From Burkholderia oklahomensis C6786 (lineage in GTDB: Bacteria; Pseudomonadota; Gammaproteobacteria; Burkholderiales; Burkholderiaceae): DNA of 64,000 bases. Of this stretch, positions 1 to 7,334 are shown piece after piece. Location of the stretch: NCBI RefSeq assembly GCF_000959365.1, contig NZ_CP009555.1:3410001-3474000 (forward strand), given 5' to 3'. Within the stretch, counting starts at the first letter, position 1, and every line of letters starts with the position of its first letter. The notes under the pieces were generated by a model. That model searched no databases. It was not told the origin of the DNA and worked only from the letters and a program-made list of their open reading frames with translations. A program made the translations under genes and the position numbers.

Positions 1-249
1 GACATCGGCGCGCTCGCGCCCGGCATGGCGGCGGATTTCGTCGCGTTCGACTTGCGCGCGCCGCAGTTTGCGGGCGCGTTGCACGATCCCGTCGCGGCGC
101 TCGTGTTCTGCGCGCCGTCGCAGGCGGCGTACAGCGTCGTCAACGGGCGCGTCGTCGTGCGGGAAGGGCGCTTGACGACGCTCGAGATCGAGCCGGTCGT
201 CGCGCGGCACAACGCGCTCGCGCGCACGCTCTACGAAGCCGCGCGCTGA
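1..249 (+). CDS. 8-oxoguanine deaminase-like amidohydrolase, C-terminal end (partial)
   Basis: The reading frame is open from base 1 and ends at TGA 247-249, so only the last 82 residues are in the window. The fragment has the closing beta-sandwich of the amidohydrolase superfamily: a G-A-L-A-P-G-M-A-A-D-F-V segment (in these enzymes the loop before the composite domain), then S-V-V-N-G-R-V-V-V and a C-terminal helix rich in Ala and Arg. This resembles 8-oxoguanine deaminases and related triazine/guanine hydrolases. The metal-binding residues lie upstream, so the exact substrate cannot be decided here. It converges with the LysR gene that ends at 486. Confidence 0.7.
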   Translation, partial: DIGALAPGMAADFVAFDLRAPQFAGALHDPVAALVFCAPSQAAYSVVNGRVVVREGRLTTLEIEPVVARHNALARTLYEAAR

Positions 250-276
250 GCGGCGTGGCCGGCAGGCCCGCGGGCC

Positions 277-476
277 GCATTCGAAGTGCATTCGACAGTG
301 CATTCGAAATGCATTCGACAGTGCATTCGGCGGCGCATCCGACGGCGCATCCGACGGCGCACTCGCCGGCGCACTCGCCGGCGCGCTGCGCAAGCGACTT
401 CGCCGTCGATTGCGCGATGCGCGCCGCTTGCGCCGCGAGCCGCGAGCCGCGAGCCGCGAGCCGCGCAGCCGCGCAG
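277..476. repeat. 12-bp and 7-bp GC-rich tandem repeats between convergent genes
   Basis: From about 277 to 386 a 12-bp unit (GTGCATTCGACA drifting to GCGCATCCGACG and GCGCACTCGCCG) is repeated about nine times. From 433 to 460 a 7-bp unit CCGCGAG occurs four times in a row, followed by two 8-bp CCGCGCAG variants. The array lies between the stop codons of two converging genes. It looks like a variable-number tandem repeat and no protein is supported over it. Confidence 0.75.
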
Positions 477-485
477 CCCGCGCGC

Positions 486-1415
486 TCACATGTCGATCAG
501 CGTGCGGGTCGCCTCGGCGACGAGCCCGCGCAGCCAGCGCACCTCGTCCGAGTAGTGGCAGCGCTCGTGCCAGAGCTGGTAGTACTGCATCGGCGGAAAA
601 TCGAGCGGCGCGGGCACGACCGAAAGCGGCAGGAACTTCGCGTAGTGATCGGCGAAGAGCCGCGTCGTCGTGAAGATCAGATCCGACTTCACGAGCACGT
701 ACGGCGCGAGATTGAAGTACGGCAGCGTGACGACGACGTGGCGCTTCAGGCGCTCGCGCGCGAGATGGACGTCGATCGCGCCGCGCTGGCCGACCGAATA
801 TGGCGTCGGCGCGAGATGCGGCGCGTTCAGGTACTGGTCGAGCGTGAGGCCGCCGCGCTTCGCGAACGGATGCGTGTTGCTCATCAGGCAGACGATCTCG
901 TCGACGAACAGATTCGACAGATGCAGTTGCTCGGGCGGCTCCGGCCAGTTGCCGACGACGATGTCGAGCTTGCCGTCCTCGAGCGCGAGTTCGTAGTCGA
1001 ATGCGGGGCCGAGCGAATGGAATTCGAGCGTCGCGTTGGGCGCGGCTTGCCGGAAGCGTTCGACGACGGTCGGCACGAACAGCACGTTCAGATAGTCGGG
1101 GCAGCCGATCCGGTAGCAGCGAATCGACGTCGCCGGATCGAAATTGTGCTGCTGGAACTTGATCCGCTCGATCTCGCGCAGCGCGTTCTGCACAGGCTCG
1201 AGGAGGCGCAGGCCGTACTCGGTCGGCACCATGCCGGACTTGCCGCGCACGAGGAGCGGGTCGCCCGTGATGTCGCGCAGGCGGCGCAGCGCGGCGCTGA
1301 TCGCCGGCTGCGACTGGTTCAGTTTGACGGCCGCGCGCGTCACGCTGCGCTCCATCAGCAAAGTGTGCAGGACGCGCAAAAGATACGTGTCGATCGCCTC
1401 GCGTTGCTGGCTCAT
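486..1415 (-). CDS. LysR-family transcriptional regulator
   Basis: This 309-residue protein has the usual LysR layout. An N-terminal winged helix-turn-helix (about residues 10-65, with L-N-Q-S-Q-P-A-I-S-A-A-L-R-R-L as the recognition region) is followed by a co-inducer domain of about 220 residues. The start at 1415 is preferred over upstream starts because a purine-rich GGAGAG lies just before it and the protein then begins M-S-Q-Q-R-E-A as expected. The wing region resembles the NodD/SyrM/LinR-type branch. The ligand is unknown. The roughly 630-bp upstream gap, AT-rich near the gene, probably holds its promoter and operator. It converges with the partial amidohydrolase. Confidence 0.88.
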   Translation of the reverse strand: MSQQREAIDTYLLRVLHTLLMERSVTRAAVKLNQSQPAISAALRRLRDITGDPLLVRGKSGMVPTEYGLRLLEPVQNALREIERIKFQQHNFDPATSIRCYRIGCPDYLNVLFVPTVVERFRQAAPNATLEFHSLGPAFDYELALEDGKLDIVVGNWPEPPEQLHLSNLFVDEIVCLMSNTHPFAKRGGLTLDQYLNAPHLAPTPYSVGQRGAIDVHLARERLKRHVVVTLPYFNLAPYVLVKSDLIFTTTRLFADHYAKFLPLSVVPAPLDFPPMQYYQLWHERCHYSDEVRWLRGLVAEATRTLIDM

Positions 1416-2045
1416 GCTCTCTCCATTTATATGTGCAGGCTGATCGATTGGGGATGGGGGTATATGGTTTTTAATATGGACATAAAGGGGCGTCAAGCGC
1501 GGCTTTTTTGAATCGCCCGGCGCGGCGCACGGGATCGGCGGGGCGCGAACGTTGCGCGCGGTGGGCGGCGTACTTGCGGTGTTGCCGCGTAAAGGCTATG
1601 AAATCGGGCGACGAAGACGGCGAAAAAAGGGACGGCGTGACGGCGCGTGAAGGACGCCGAAAGGACGCCGAAGAGCCGGCATGTCATGCGACACGCTTCG
1701 CGCGTGGCGTGCGCCTCGCCGCGGGTGCACGCCGTCCGCCGGCGATTGCCGACTGCCGGTTGCGGATTGCCGACGCAGGCGCCTTCGCATCGCGGCCGAC
1801 TTCGACGACCGGCGCGATGACGAACGCGCAAACGCGCGAATCGCGAGCGCGCGTCACGCGCCTTTGCGACGCCGGCCGGCAGACAAGCCGAATGCATGAT
1901 GCTCAACGCAAGCGGCTCGCCGAGCACGCACCGCGTGAAAGCGGCAATAGCGCGCTCGACGCGCGCCGCGCGCTTGCGATGCGCCGTCCGCGCGCGCGGT
2001 GCGAGCGTTCCAAACGATCGTTCGACGCCGCCCCGGCGCAGCCGG
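1416..2045. other. 630-bp intergenic region, no supported gene
   Basis: Bases 1440-1500 are AT-rich for this genome (around TATATGGTTTTTAATATGG) and are the natural place for the promoter and operator of the LysR gene at 486-1415. The rest is GC-rich, with small direct repeats such as GGACGCCGAA twice near 1650. Open frames here are low-complexity Arg/Ala-rich and overlap on both strands, so none is called. Confidence 0.5.
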
Positions 2046-2255
2046 TCAGTCTTCGATGCGCAGTCCGACCTTGAGCGTCACTTGCCAGTGAATCACTTGA
2101 TCGCCTTCGATGTGTCCGCGCATTTCGGTTACTTCGAACCAGTGCAGATTGCGCACGGTCTTCGCGGCCTTCATGATCGCGTTGCGGATCGCGTCGTCGC
2201 TCGATTGGCGCGACGAGCCGGTGAGCTCGAGCAGCTTGTAGACGTGGTCGTTCAT
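2046..2255 (-). CDS. Dodecin (flavin-binding storage protein)
   Basis: This is a 69-residue protein of the length and pattern of bacterial dodecin, which forms a hollow dodecamer binding flavins and is thought to buffer free FMN/FAD. Visible signatures are the N-terminal V-Y-K-L-L-E-L-T-G-S-S, the central helix A-I-R-N-A-I-M-K-A-A-K-T-V-R-N-L, and the strand W-F-E-V-T-E-M-R-G-H-I with the flavin-stacking Trp. The C terminus W-Q-V-T-L-K-V-G is also typical. A GGAGAA sequence precedes the start at 2255. It is transcribed away from the dehydrogenase gene at 2393, sharing a short AT-rich intergenic region. Confidence 0.93.
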   Translation of the reverse strand: MNDHVYKLLELTGSSRQSSDDAIRNAIMKAAKTVRNLHWFEVTEMRGHIEGDQVIHWQVTLKVGLRIED

Positions 2256-2392
2256 GACGTTCTCCAGTGAGTCGTTCGACGTTTGGTCCAGAGCGGTGCG
2301 CGCATCCTTCGTTTTCGCGCATGCCTTGTTGAGTGATAGGTATGATGGGCGGCAACTTCAATCGGTATTCGAACGAGAGGAAAGGGGAAGAC

Positions 2393-3280
2393 GTGGACGT
2401 AGGGTTTTGCGGACCGGGATTGATGGGCGCGCCGATGATTCGGCATCTGCTGTCGGCCGGCCATCGGGTGCACGTATGGAATCGCACGCGCGAGAAGGCC
2501 GACGCGCTCGCCGGGCACGGCGCGCAGGTCGTCGATACGCCGGCCGAGCTTGCCGCGCGCGCGCAGACGGTGATGCTCTGCGTGCTCGACGCACCGGCGG
2601 TCGGCGACGTCGTGTTCGGCGCGTCGGGCGTGCTCGCGGGCGATGCCGCCGCGCGCCGCGTGCGGCGCATCGTCGATCATTCGAGCATTCCGCCCGCGGC
2701 GACACGCGCGTTTGCGGCGCGTGCGGCGGCGCTCGGCGTGAGCTGGGTCGACGCGCCGGTATCGGGCGGCGTGCCGGGCGCGCAAGCGGGCACGCTCGCG
2801 GTGATGGCGGGCGGCCCGCAGGCGGACGTCGACGCGGTGCGCGAGCTGATTGGCGCGTATGCGTCGCGCGTCACGCATCTCGGCGACGCGGGCGCGGGGC
2901 AGACGGCGAAGCTGTGCAATCAGGCGATCGTGACGGCGACCGTCACCGCGATCGCGGAGGCGGTGGGGCTTGCGCAGGCGAGCGGCATCGACGCGGCGCG
3001 TCTCGCCGAAGCGCTCGCGGGCGGCTGGGCGGATTCGGTGCTGCTGCAGACGTTCGTGCCGAGGATGACGGGCGGCGGCCATCCGCCGATCGGCGCGCTG
3101 AAGACGTTCCAGAAGGACGTCGACGCGATTGCCGACGCGGCGCGCGACGCGGGCGCGGTGATGCCCGTCGCGGCGACGGTGCAGCAAGTGCTGAGGCTCG
3201 GAGCGGCGATGGGGCTCGCGCAAGCCGATTTCGCGGCGTTCATCGACATCGTGCGGCCGCAGGCGAGACGGCACGAATAA
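2393..3280 (+). CDS. NAD(P)-dependent beta-hydroxyacid dehydrogenase (GarR/GlxR/MmsB family)
   Basis: The product is 295 residues, the normal length for 3-hydroxyisobutyrate / tartronate-semialdehyde reductases. It begins with the Rossmann motif G-F-C-G-P-G-L-M-G and continues with the family sequence D-A-P-V-S-G-G-V-P-G-A (substrate loop). The catalytic Lys region follows as A-G-Q-T-A-K-L-C-N-Q. The GTG start at 2393 is chosen because a strong purine run (AGGAAAGGGGAAG) lies immediately upstream and the Rossmann strand begins three residues in; the frame also extends upstream to an ATG at 2333 that would add unrelated residues. Substrate is not resolved within the family. A strong hairpin terminator follows at 3354. 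Confidence 0.87.
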   Translation: MDVGFCGPGLMGAPMIRHLLSAGHRVHVWNRTREKADALAGHGAQVVDTPAELAARAQTVMLCVLDAPAVGDVVFGASGVLAGDAAARRVRRIVDHSSIPPAATRAFAARAAALGVSWVDAPVSGGVPGAQAGTLAVMAGGPQADVDAVRELIGAYASRVTHLGDAGAGQTAKLCNQAIVTATVTAIAEAVGLAQASGIDAARLAEALAGGWADSVLLQTFVPRMTGGGHPPIGALKTFQKDVDAIADAARDAGAVMPVAATVQQVLRLGAAMGLAQADFAAFIDIVRPQARRHE

Positions 3281-3353
3281 ACGAAGCGCGAGCGACGCGC
3301 GTGCGTCGACGACGCGTGCCCGCCGCACGATCGCGAGGCGGCGTCCTGATGAA

Positions 3354-3382
3354 GAAACGGGCCGTTTCAAACGGCCCGTTTC
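3354..3382. terminator. Hairpin terminator between convergent genes
   Basis: A perfect 12-bp stem (GAAACGGGCCGT paired with ACGGCCCGTTTC) surrounds a 5-base loop. It lies after the dehydrogenase stop at 3280 and before the stop of the minus-strand gene at 3396, so it can serve both strands. Confidence 0.85.
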
Positions 3383-3395
3383 ATTGTTGCGCTGG

Positions 3396-3839
3396 CTACA
3401 GCGAGCGAGGCGTCGTGTCGCCGGCGTTCGGCTGTCCGATCCCGCTTCGCAGCCCGGCTTTCACGCCTGCACCAAATTCGGGCAGGATGCGCGCGCGGGC
3501 GCGGCTCGCGAACACGAGGAAGCCGAATCCGTTCGCTTCGTACCAGTAACCGCCGTTCTCGAGCCCGTCGAGCGGCTGCTCGAGCGCGTTGGCGATCGAT
3601 TCGATACAGCGCTTGCGCAGTTCGGCGATCGCGGGATACGGCGGTTGCGCGCCGCGCACGCTGCAGAGCAGGACGTCGAGGCCGGGCAGCACGTGCGCGT
3701 AGAGCACGGGCTCGTCCTGTGCGCGGGCGCGCGCGATCTTCGTGTCGAGCTGGGCGAACGGCTTCGCATGACGCAGCACCGCGAGGAACGATTCCTGGCC
3801 GTCCGGTTGCGCGCGTCGGCGTTTTTTCGGGAAGGACAT
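3396..3839 (-). CDS. Conserved hypothetical protein (147 aa)
   Basis: The product is not recognised. It is a soluble-looking protein with a very basic N terminus (M-S-F-P-K-K-R-R-R) and no signal peptide or membrane segment. A central hydrophobic stretch (E-P-V-L-Y-A-H-V-L-P-G-L-D-V-L-L-C) precedes G-G-Y-W-Y-E-A-N-G-F-G-F-L-V-F-A-S. The C terminus is loose and Gly/Pro-rich. The start at 3839 is preferred because GAGGCGAG lies about seven bases before it; the frame could extend to 3893. A TATAAA-like -10 on the minus strand at 3923-3928 may belong to it. It stands alone between two terminators. Confidence 0.6.
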   Translation of the reverse strand: MSFPKKRRRAQPDGQESFLAVLRHAKPFAQLDTKIARARAQDEPVLYAHVLPGLDVLLCSVRGAQPPYPAIAELRKRCIESIANALEQPLDGLENGGYWYEANGFGFLVFASRARARILPEFGAGVKAGLRSGIGQPNAGDTTPRSL

Positions 3840-4169
3840 AAACACTCGCCTCAAAAACAATTGCAAGAAATGCGGCATCCTCATGCGACCCACTCCCGGC
3901 TATGCGCGCCGCATGTCGATCTTTTATAGCATACGAAAATGCCGGCTTCACGAAGTTCGCCGATGCCGTATTGCCGTGCGTCGACCGAACCGGGGAGAGC
4001 CTACGATCGCCAAAGCCAGCGCTTTTGCGCCTGCACTGTCGTTGAGTCTCCATGATAGACCCGGTAGCGCCGCGCGTGCGACCGAACGTCGCAAAAAATG
4101 ATTCGGGTATTCTCTGCCCCCGCGCGCGGCGCCGCATCGCGCACGGTGCCCGAGACCATCCGGACGACG
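3840..4169. other. Intergenic region between a hypothetical gene and mscL
   Basis: About 330 bp without a supported gene. Near 3920-3935 the minus strand reads TATGCTATAAAAG, a plausible -10 region for the hypothetical gene starting at 3839. Nothing else stands out before the mscL terminator. Confidence 0.45.
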
Positions 4170-4193
4170 AAAAAAAGCCCGCGCGAAGCGGGC
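4170..4193 (-). terminator. Rho-independent terminator of mscL
   Basis: On the minus strand a GCCCGC/GCGGGC stem with a 5-base loop is followed by a run of T (AAAAAA on the plus strand at 4171-4176). It lies 28 bp past the mscL stop codon. Confidence 0.85.
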
Positions 4194-4220
4194 CCGGTTG
4201 CGATCGTGCGGCGCGTGCGT

Positions 4221-4652
4221 TCAGCGCTGCTTCAGCGAATCGCGGATCTCGCGCAGCAGCACCACGTCTTCGGGCGTCGCGGCGGGGGCGGCCTCGACCG
4301 GCTTGCGCAGCTTGTTGATGAACTTGACCATCAGGAAGATGATGAACGCGAGGATGACGAAGTTGATCAGCACGGTGATGAACGAGCCGTAGCCGAACGC
4401 GGCGACGCCTGCCGCCTGCAGGTCCTTGAACGATTCCGGATTGCCCTTGAACGAAGGCGGAATCTGCCCGAGCAGCACGAACTTGTTCGAGAAATCCAGG
4501 CCGCCCGTCAGCACGCCGATGACGGGCATGATGAGGTCCTTCACCACCGAGTCGACGATCTTCGAAAACGCTCCGCCGATGATCACGCCGATGGCGAGAT
4601 CCATGACGTTGCCCTTGACGGCGAATTCCTTGAATTCCTGGATGATGCTCAT
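4221..4652 (-). CDS. mscL: Large-conductance mechanosensitive channel MscL
   Basis: This 143-residue inner-membrane protein forms the homopentameric emergency valve that opens under hypo-osmotic shock. The N-terminal amphipathic helix and first membrane segment ([19 protein letters not shown]) carry the conserved gate residues, including the small-residue GVIIGGAF stretch. A periplasmic loop follows, then the second membrane segment ([16 protein letters not shown]) and the basic K-F-I-N-K-L-R-K cluster. The C-terminal helix ends near residue 143. An AGGAG sequence precedes the start at 4652. It is monocistronic, with its own terminator. Confidence 0.97.
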   Translation of the reverse strand: MSIIQEFKEFAVKGNVMDLAIGVIIGGAFSKIVDSVVKDLIMPVIGVLTGGLDFSNKFVLLGQIPPSFKGNPESFKDLQAAGVAAFGYGSFITVLINFVILAFIIFLMVKFINKLRKPVEAAPAATPEDVVLLREIRDSLKQR

Positions 4653-4791
4653 GGGCGGCTTGCTCCTGTCGAAAATGAAATGGGGCGCAGCGCAACGATT
4701 CGTTACGGCGCGTTGATGGCCGTCATCATAACGAACCCGGTCCTTTATCGGTAGTACATCTGAGAAATCTTGACAAAGGGGACCGATAAAA

Positions 4792-4814
4792 AAATGGGCC
4801 GTTCCGGCCCATTT
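4792..4814 (-). terminator. Terminator of the TPR-protein gene
   Basis: The stem AAATGGGCC/GGCCCATTT has a 5-base loop, and the plus-strand A-run at 4788-4794 gives a U-tract on the minus strand. It lies just past the stop codon at 4836. Confidence 0.85.
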
Positions 4815-4835
4815 CGTCGTTCTAACGATGCATCG

Positions 4836-6029
4836 TCAACCGTTGTTGCTCCAATCGTCGCCACTGCTGCCGAGATCGACGCCGCTGCCGCCGTCGGAGC
4901 CGCCGCTGTCCCAACTGTCGCCCTGGCCGAAGTCGACGCCCGGATCGGCCGCGCGGCGCCGCGCTTCGTCGTCGACGATCACGTCGCGCTCGATCACGCG
5001 GTCGCGGCCGTGCGACATCGCCTCGCCGAGCAGCACGCCCGTCAGCAGGCCGCCCATGCCGCCGCCGAAACCGCCGCCCTGCTGGATCACGACGGGCGGC
5101 TGCTGCGGTTGCGGCGGATACGGCGAGTAGGGCGGCTGGCCCGGCGCGCCCGTCAGTCGATCGGCCTCCTGAGCAAACACCGAGCCCGAGTTGCCGGGCG
5201 CGCCCGCCGCGGCCGCGTTCGGATCGGGGCGGCCTTCGACGCGCGCCTTCAGGCTCGCGCATTGCTTCTCCAACTCGTCGAGTCGGTACGGCGGCGCCGG
5301 ATTCTTGCCGTTTGATAGCGTCTCGACGAGCTCGCGCGCCTGCGCTTCGAGCGTCTCGATCTCGCCGTTGAGCGCGGCGGCGCCGGGCGCCGTCGACAGC
5401 CGCGCGTCGAGCTTGAGCGGGCGCACGTCGTTGAGGATGTCGGTCGCGCGCTTCAATTGCGCGCGGCGCTCTTCGTCGGCGCGCTTGTCGTCCGTCGAGC
5501 GCGCGCGGCGCAGCGTCCAGCGCAGCACGAGCGCGATCGCGCCGATCAGCACCGCGATGCCGATCCACATGCCCGTCGACGGTCCGCGATGCATGGGCGC
5601 GGCGGGTACCGCGGCGAACTGCGACTGCGCTTGCGCTTGCGTCTGCGGCGCGGCGAGCATGCCGCCCGACGTCGCCGGCCGCGACGTCTGCGCAGCCACG
5701 CGGCGCGCATCGGCGCGCACGCGCGCTTCCGTTTGCGCGAAGCGCGACGGATCGGTGAAGCGCAACTGAGGATCGAGCGACTTCGCGCGTTCGATCTGCG
5801 CGAGCGCCTCGGTGGAGCGGCCTTCGCGGTCGAGCACCTGGCCGTACAGATAGCGGGCGCGCGCGTTGTCCGGATACGCGTCGATCACTTGCGAGAGCTG
5901 CGCGTCGGCGCGTTGCCAGTTGCCTTGCGCGATCGATTGCTGGATTTGCTGTAGCGACGGCACCGCCGCGTTGGCGGCGGCCGACACGAGGATCAGCGAC
6001 AATCCGACGGCTGCGAGAAGCTTTTTCAT
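4836..6029 (-). CDS. Exported TPR-containing membrane protein
   Basis: A 397-residue protein of unassigned function. It starts with a signal peptide (about residues 1-21, cleavage after A-N-A). A tetratricopeptide-like helical pair follows (about 25-90, with W-Q-R-A-D-A-Q-L-S-Q and the A-R-A-R-Y-L-Y-G-Q-V repeat signature). One membrane segment lies near residues 152-170 (M-W-I-G-I-A-V-L-I-G-A-I-A-L-V-L). After it comes a coiled-coil-like charged region (about 180-270). The tail is Gly/Pro/Gln-rich and ends in Ser, Gly and Asp runs, with G-G-G-F-G-G-G-M-G-G before it. It lies downstream of the PspA-like gene on the same strand with about 110 bp between, so a shared envelope-stress role is plausible but unproven. 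Confidence 0.75.
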   Translation of the reverse strand: MKKLLAAVGLSLILVSAAANAAVPSLQQIQQSIAQGNWQRADAQLSQVIDAYPDNARARYLYGQVLDREGRSTEALAQIERAKSLDPQLRFTDPSRFAQTEARVRADARRVAAQTSRPATSGGMLAAPQTQAQAQSQFAAVPAAPMHRGPSTGMWIGIAVLIGAIALVLRWTLRRARSTDDKRADEERRAQLKRATDILNDVRPLKLDARLSTAPGAAALNGEIETLEAQARELVETLSNGKNPAPPYRLDELEKQCASLKARVEGRPDPNAAAAGAPGNSGSVFAQEADRLTGAPGQPPYSPYPPQPQQPPVVIQQGGGFGGGMGGLLTGVLLGEAMSHGRDRVIERDVIVDDEARRRAADPGVDFGQGDSWDSGGSDGGSGVDLGSSGDDWSNNG

Positions 6030-6141
6030 GATCGGTTCGGGCGCTCGGCCCGTCTCCTTGCGGATTTTCGCGCGCGGCGGCGGACGCGTTCGATGCGCAC
6101 CGCCGCCGCGTCGCGAAGCGCCGGCGGGCGGAGTGCCGCCG

Positions 6142-6822
6142 TTACTGCGCCGGCGTGTTCAGTTGCTTTTTCAGCGCTTCGAGGCGGTCCTCGACGGACG
6201 GGCCCTTGTTCAGCGCCGCGAGCTTGTCTTCGAGCGCGCGGCCGCTGTTCGTGTCGGCCGAATTCAGGCGCGCGTCGGAGCGCGCGTTGGACAGCGCGAC
6301 CTTGTCTTCGAGCTTCTGGAAGTCCTCGGACAGGTTCTTGCCGCCGATCCCGCCAAGCGCGGTGGCCGCGACGTCCTTCGCCTGCGCGATTTCCTGCTTC
6401 GCCTGCAGGATGTTCGAACGCGCGTTCAGGTCGTTGCGGCGCCCGCGCATGTCGGCGATCTGGCCTTTGAGCTTGTCGACCGACGGCTCGAGCGTCTCGA
6501 GCTCGCGTGCGAGCGAGTCGCGCTCGGCCTCGGCGTTCGCCTGCGCGGCGAGCGCTTCGCGCGCGAGGCCTTCGTCGCCCGATTGCAGCGCGCGCTTCGC
6601 GCCGTCCTCGTACTTCTTCGCGCGCTCGTCGGCGGTGTCGCGCTTGCTGCGTTGCGTCGCGACCTGCGCTTCGATCTCGATCAGCGAGTTCTCCGCGCGG
6701 CCGATGCTGTCGTCGAGCTCCCGCACGATCTGCCGCGCGTCGCGCGACGGATCCTGCACCGAGTCTGCCGCGTCGTTCAGCAGACCTTTGATCGTGCGCG
6801 AAATAGAGTCGAAAAGCGACAT
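6142..6822 (-). CDS. PspA/IM30-family envelope stress protein
   Basis: The 226-residue product matches the length of PspA/Vipp1 proteins, which assemble on the inner face of the membrane under envelope stress. It begins M-S-L-F-D-S-I-S-R-T-I-K-G-L-L-N, an amphipathic helix of the type that binds membranes. The rest is almost entirely long charged heptad helices (for example S-L-I-E-I-E-A-Q-V-A-T-Q-R-S-K-R), the expected coiled-coil hairpin. The start at 6822 is fixed by CGGAGGA just upstream; the frame extends to 6936 without a ribosome site. It precedes the TPR-protein gene on the same strand. No PspF/PspBC genes are visible nearby. Confidence 0.88.
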   Translation of the reverse strand: MSLFDSISRTIKGLLNDAADSVQDPSRDARQIVRELDDSIGRAENSLIEIEAQVATQRSKRDTADERAKKYEDGAKRALQSGDEGLAREALAAQANAEAERDSLARELETLEPSVDKLKGQIADMRGRRNDLNARSNILQAKQEIAQAKDVAATALGGIGGKNLSEDFQKLEDKVALSNARSDARLNSADTNSGRALEDKLAALNKGPSVEDRLEALKKQLNTPAQ

Positions 6823-7334
6823 GGATTCCTCCGTAAGTAATGAACGATGCGCGCGCCGCGCACCGCGTGCGATCCCTCGCCGCGGCGCGGGGTGGTCGGC
6901 GTCGGCGGATATTACACCACCGGTTCGCTTAAACACCGCTTAAACGCGGGCCCCGACGGGCGGCGCGAACGCCGCCGGCCGGGACCGAAAATGCGGACGG
7001 GCGGCGGAAATTTCCAGTGCATCGCGCGCAATTTTTTCGCGCGAGCGCCTTTCAATATGAAAGCGAGCGGCGCCCGGCGTTCCGCCTTCATCATAGGAGC
7101 GTTCGCGGCGCGCGACGGTGCGCGGCGCAATGAATTGGAGGATCTTTTACAAAAAATCCTGAAGGGCGCCCATCGATTTCATTAAAATGCGCTGTCACGC
7201 CGCGGACCGGACGCCGTATGGACCAACGCGCGCCGGGATCCGTCGACGTGATACGCTCCACGACGCTACGTCTACCGTTCCGCGCACGCGCATCGCGTGC
7301 GTTCGAGGCGCGCCTCGTGCGCCGCCAATCCGAC
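6823..7334. other. Divergent intergenic region, PspA-like gene / PBP1A
   Basis: About 510 bp with no supported gene. It must hold promoters for the PspA-like gene (minus) and the PBP1A gene (plus). A TAAAAT at 7183-7188 is the best -10 candidate toward PBP1A; its -35 is weak (TGAAGG, 17 bp upstream). Bases 7021-7070 are AT-richer than their surroundings. Confidence 0.4.

Noticed and set aside
1493..2074. Overlapping frames on both strands in the gap before dodecin
   Set aside because: Arg/Ala-rich low-complexity translations without ribosome sites; typical of random open frames in GC-rich DNA.
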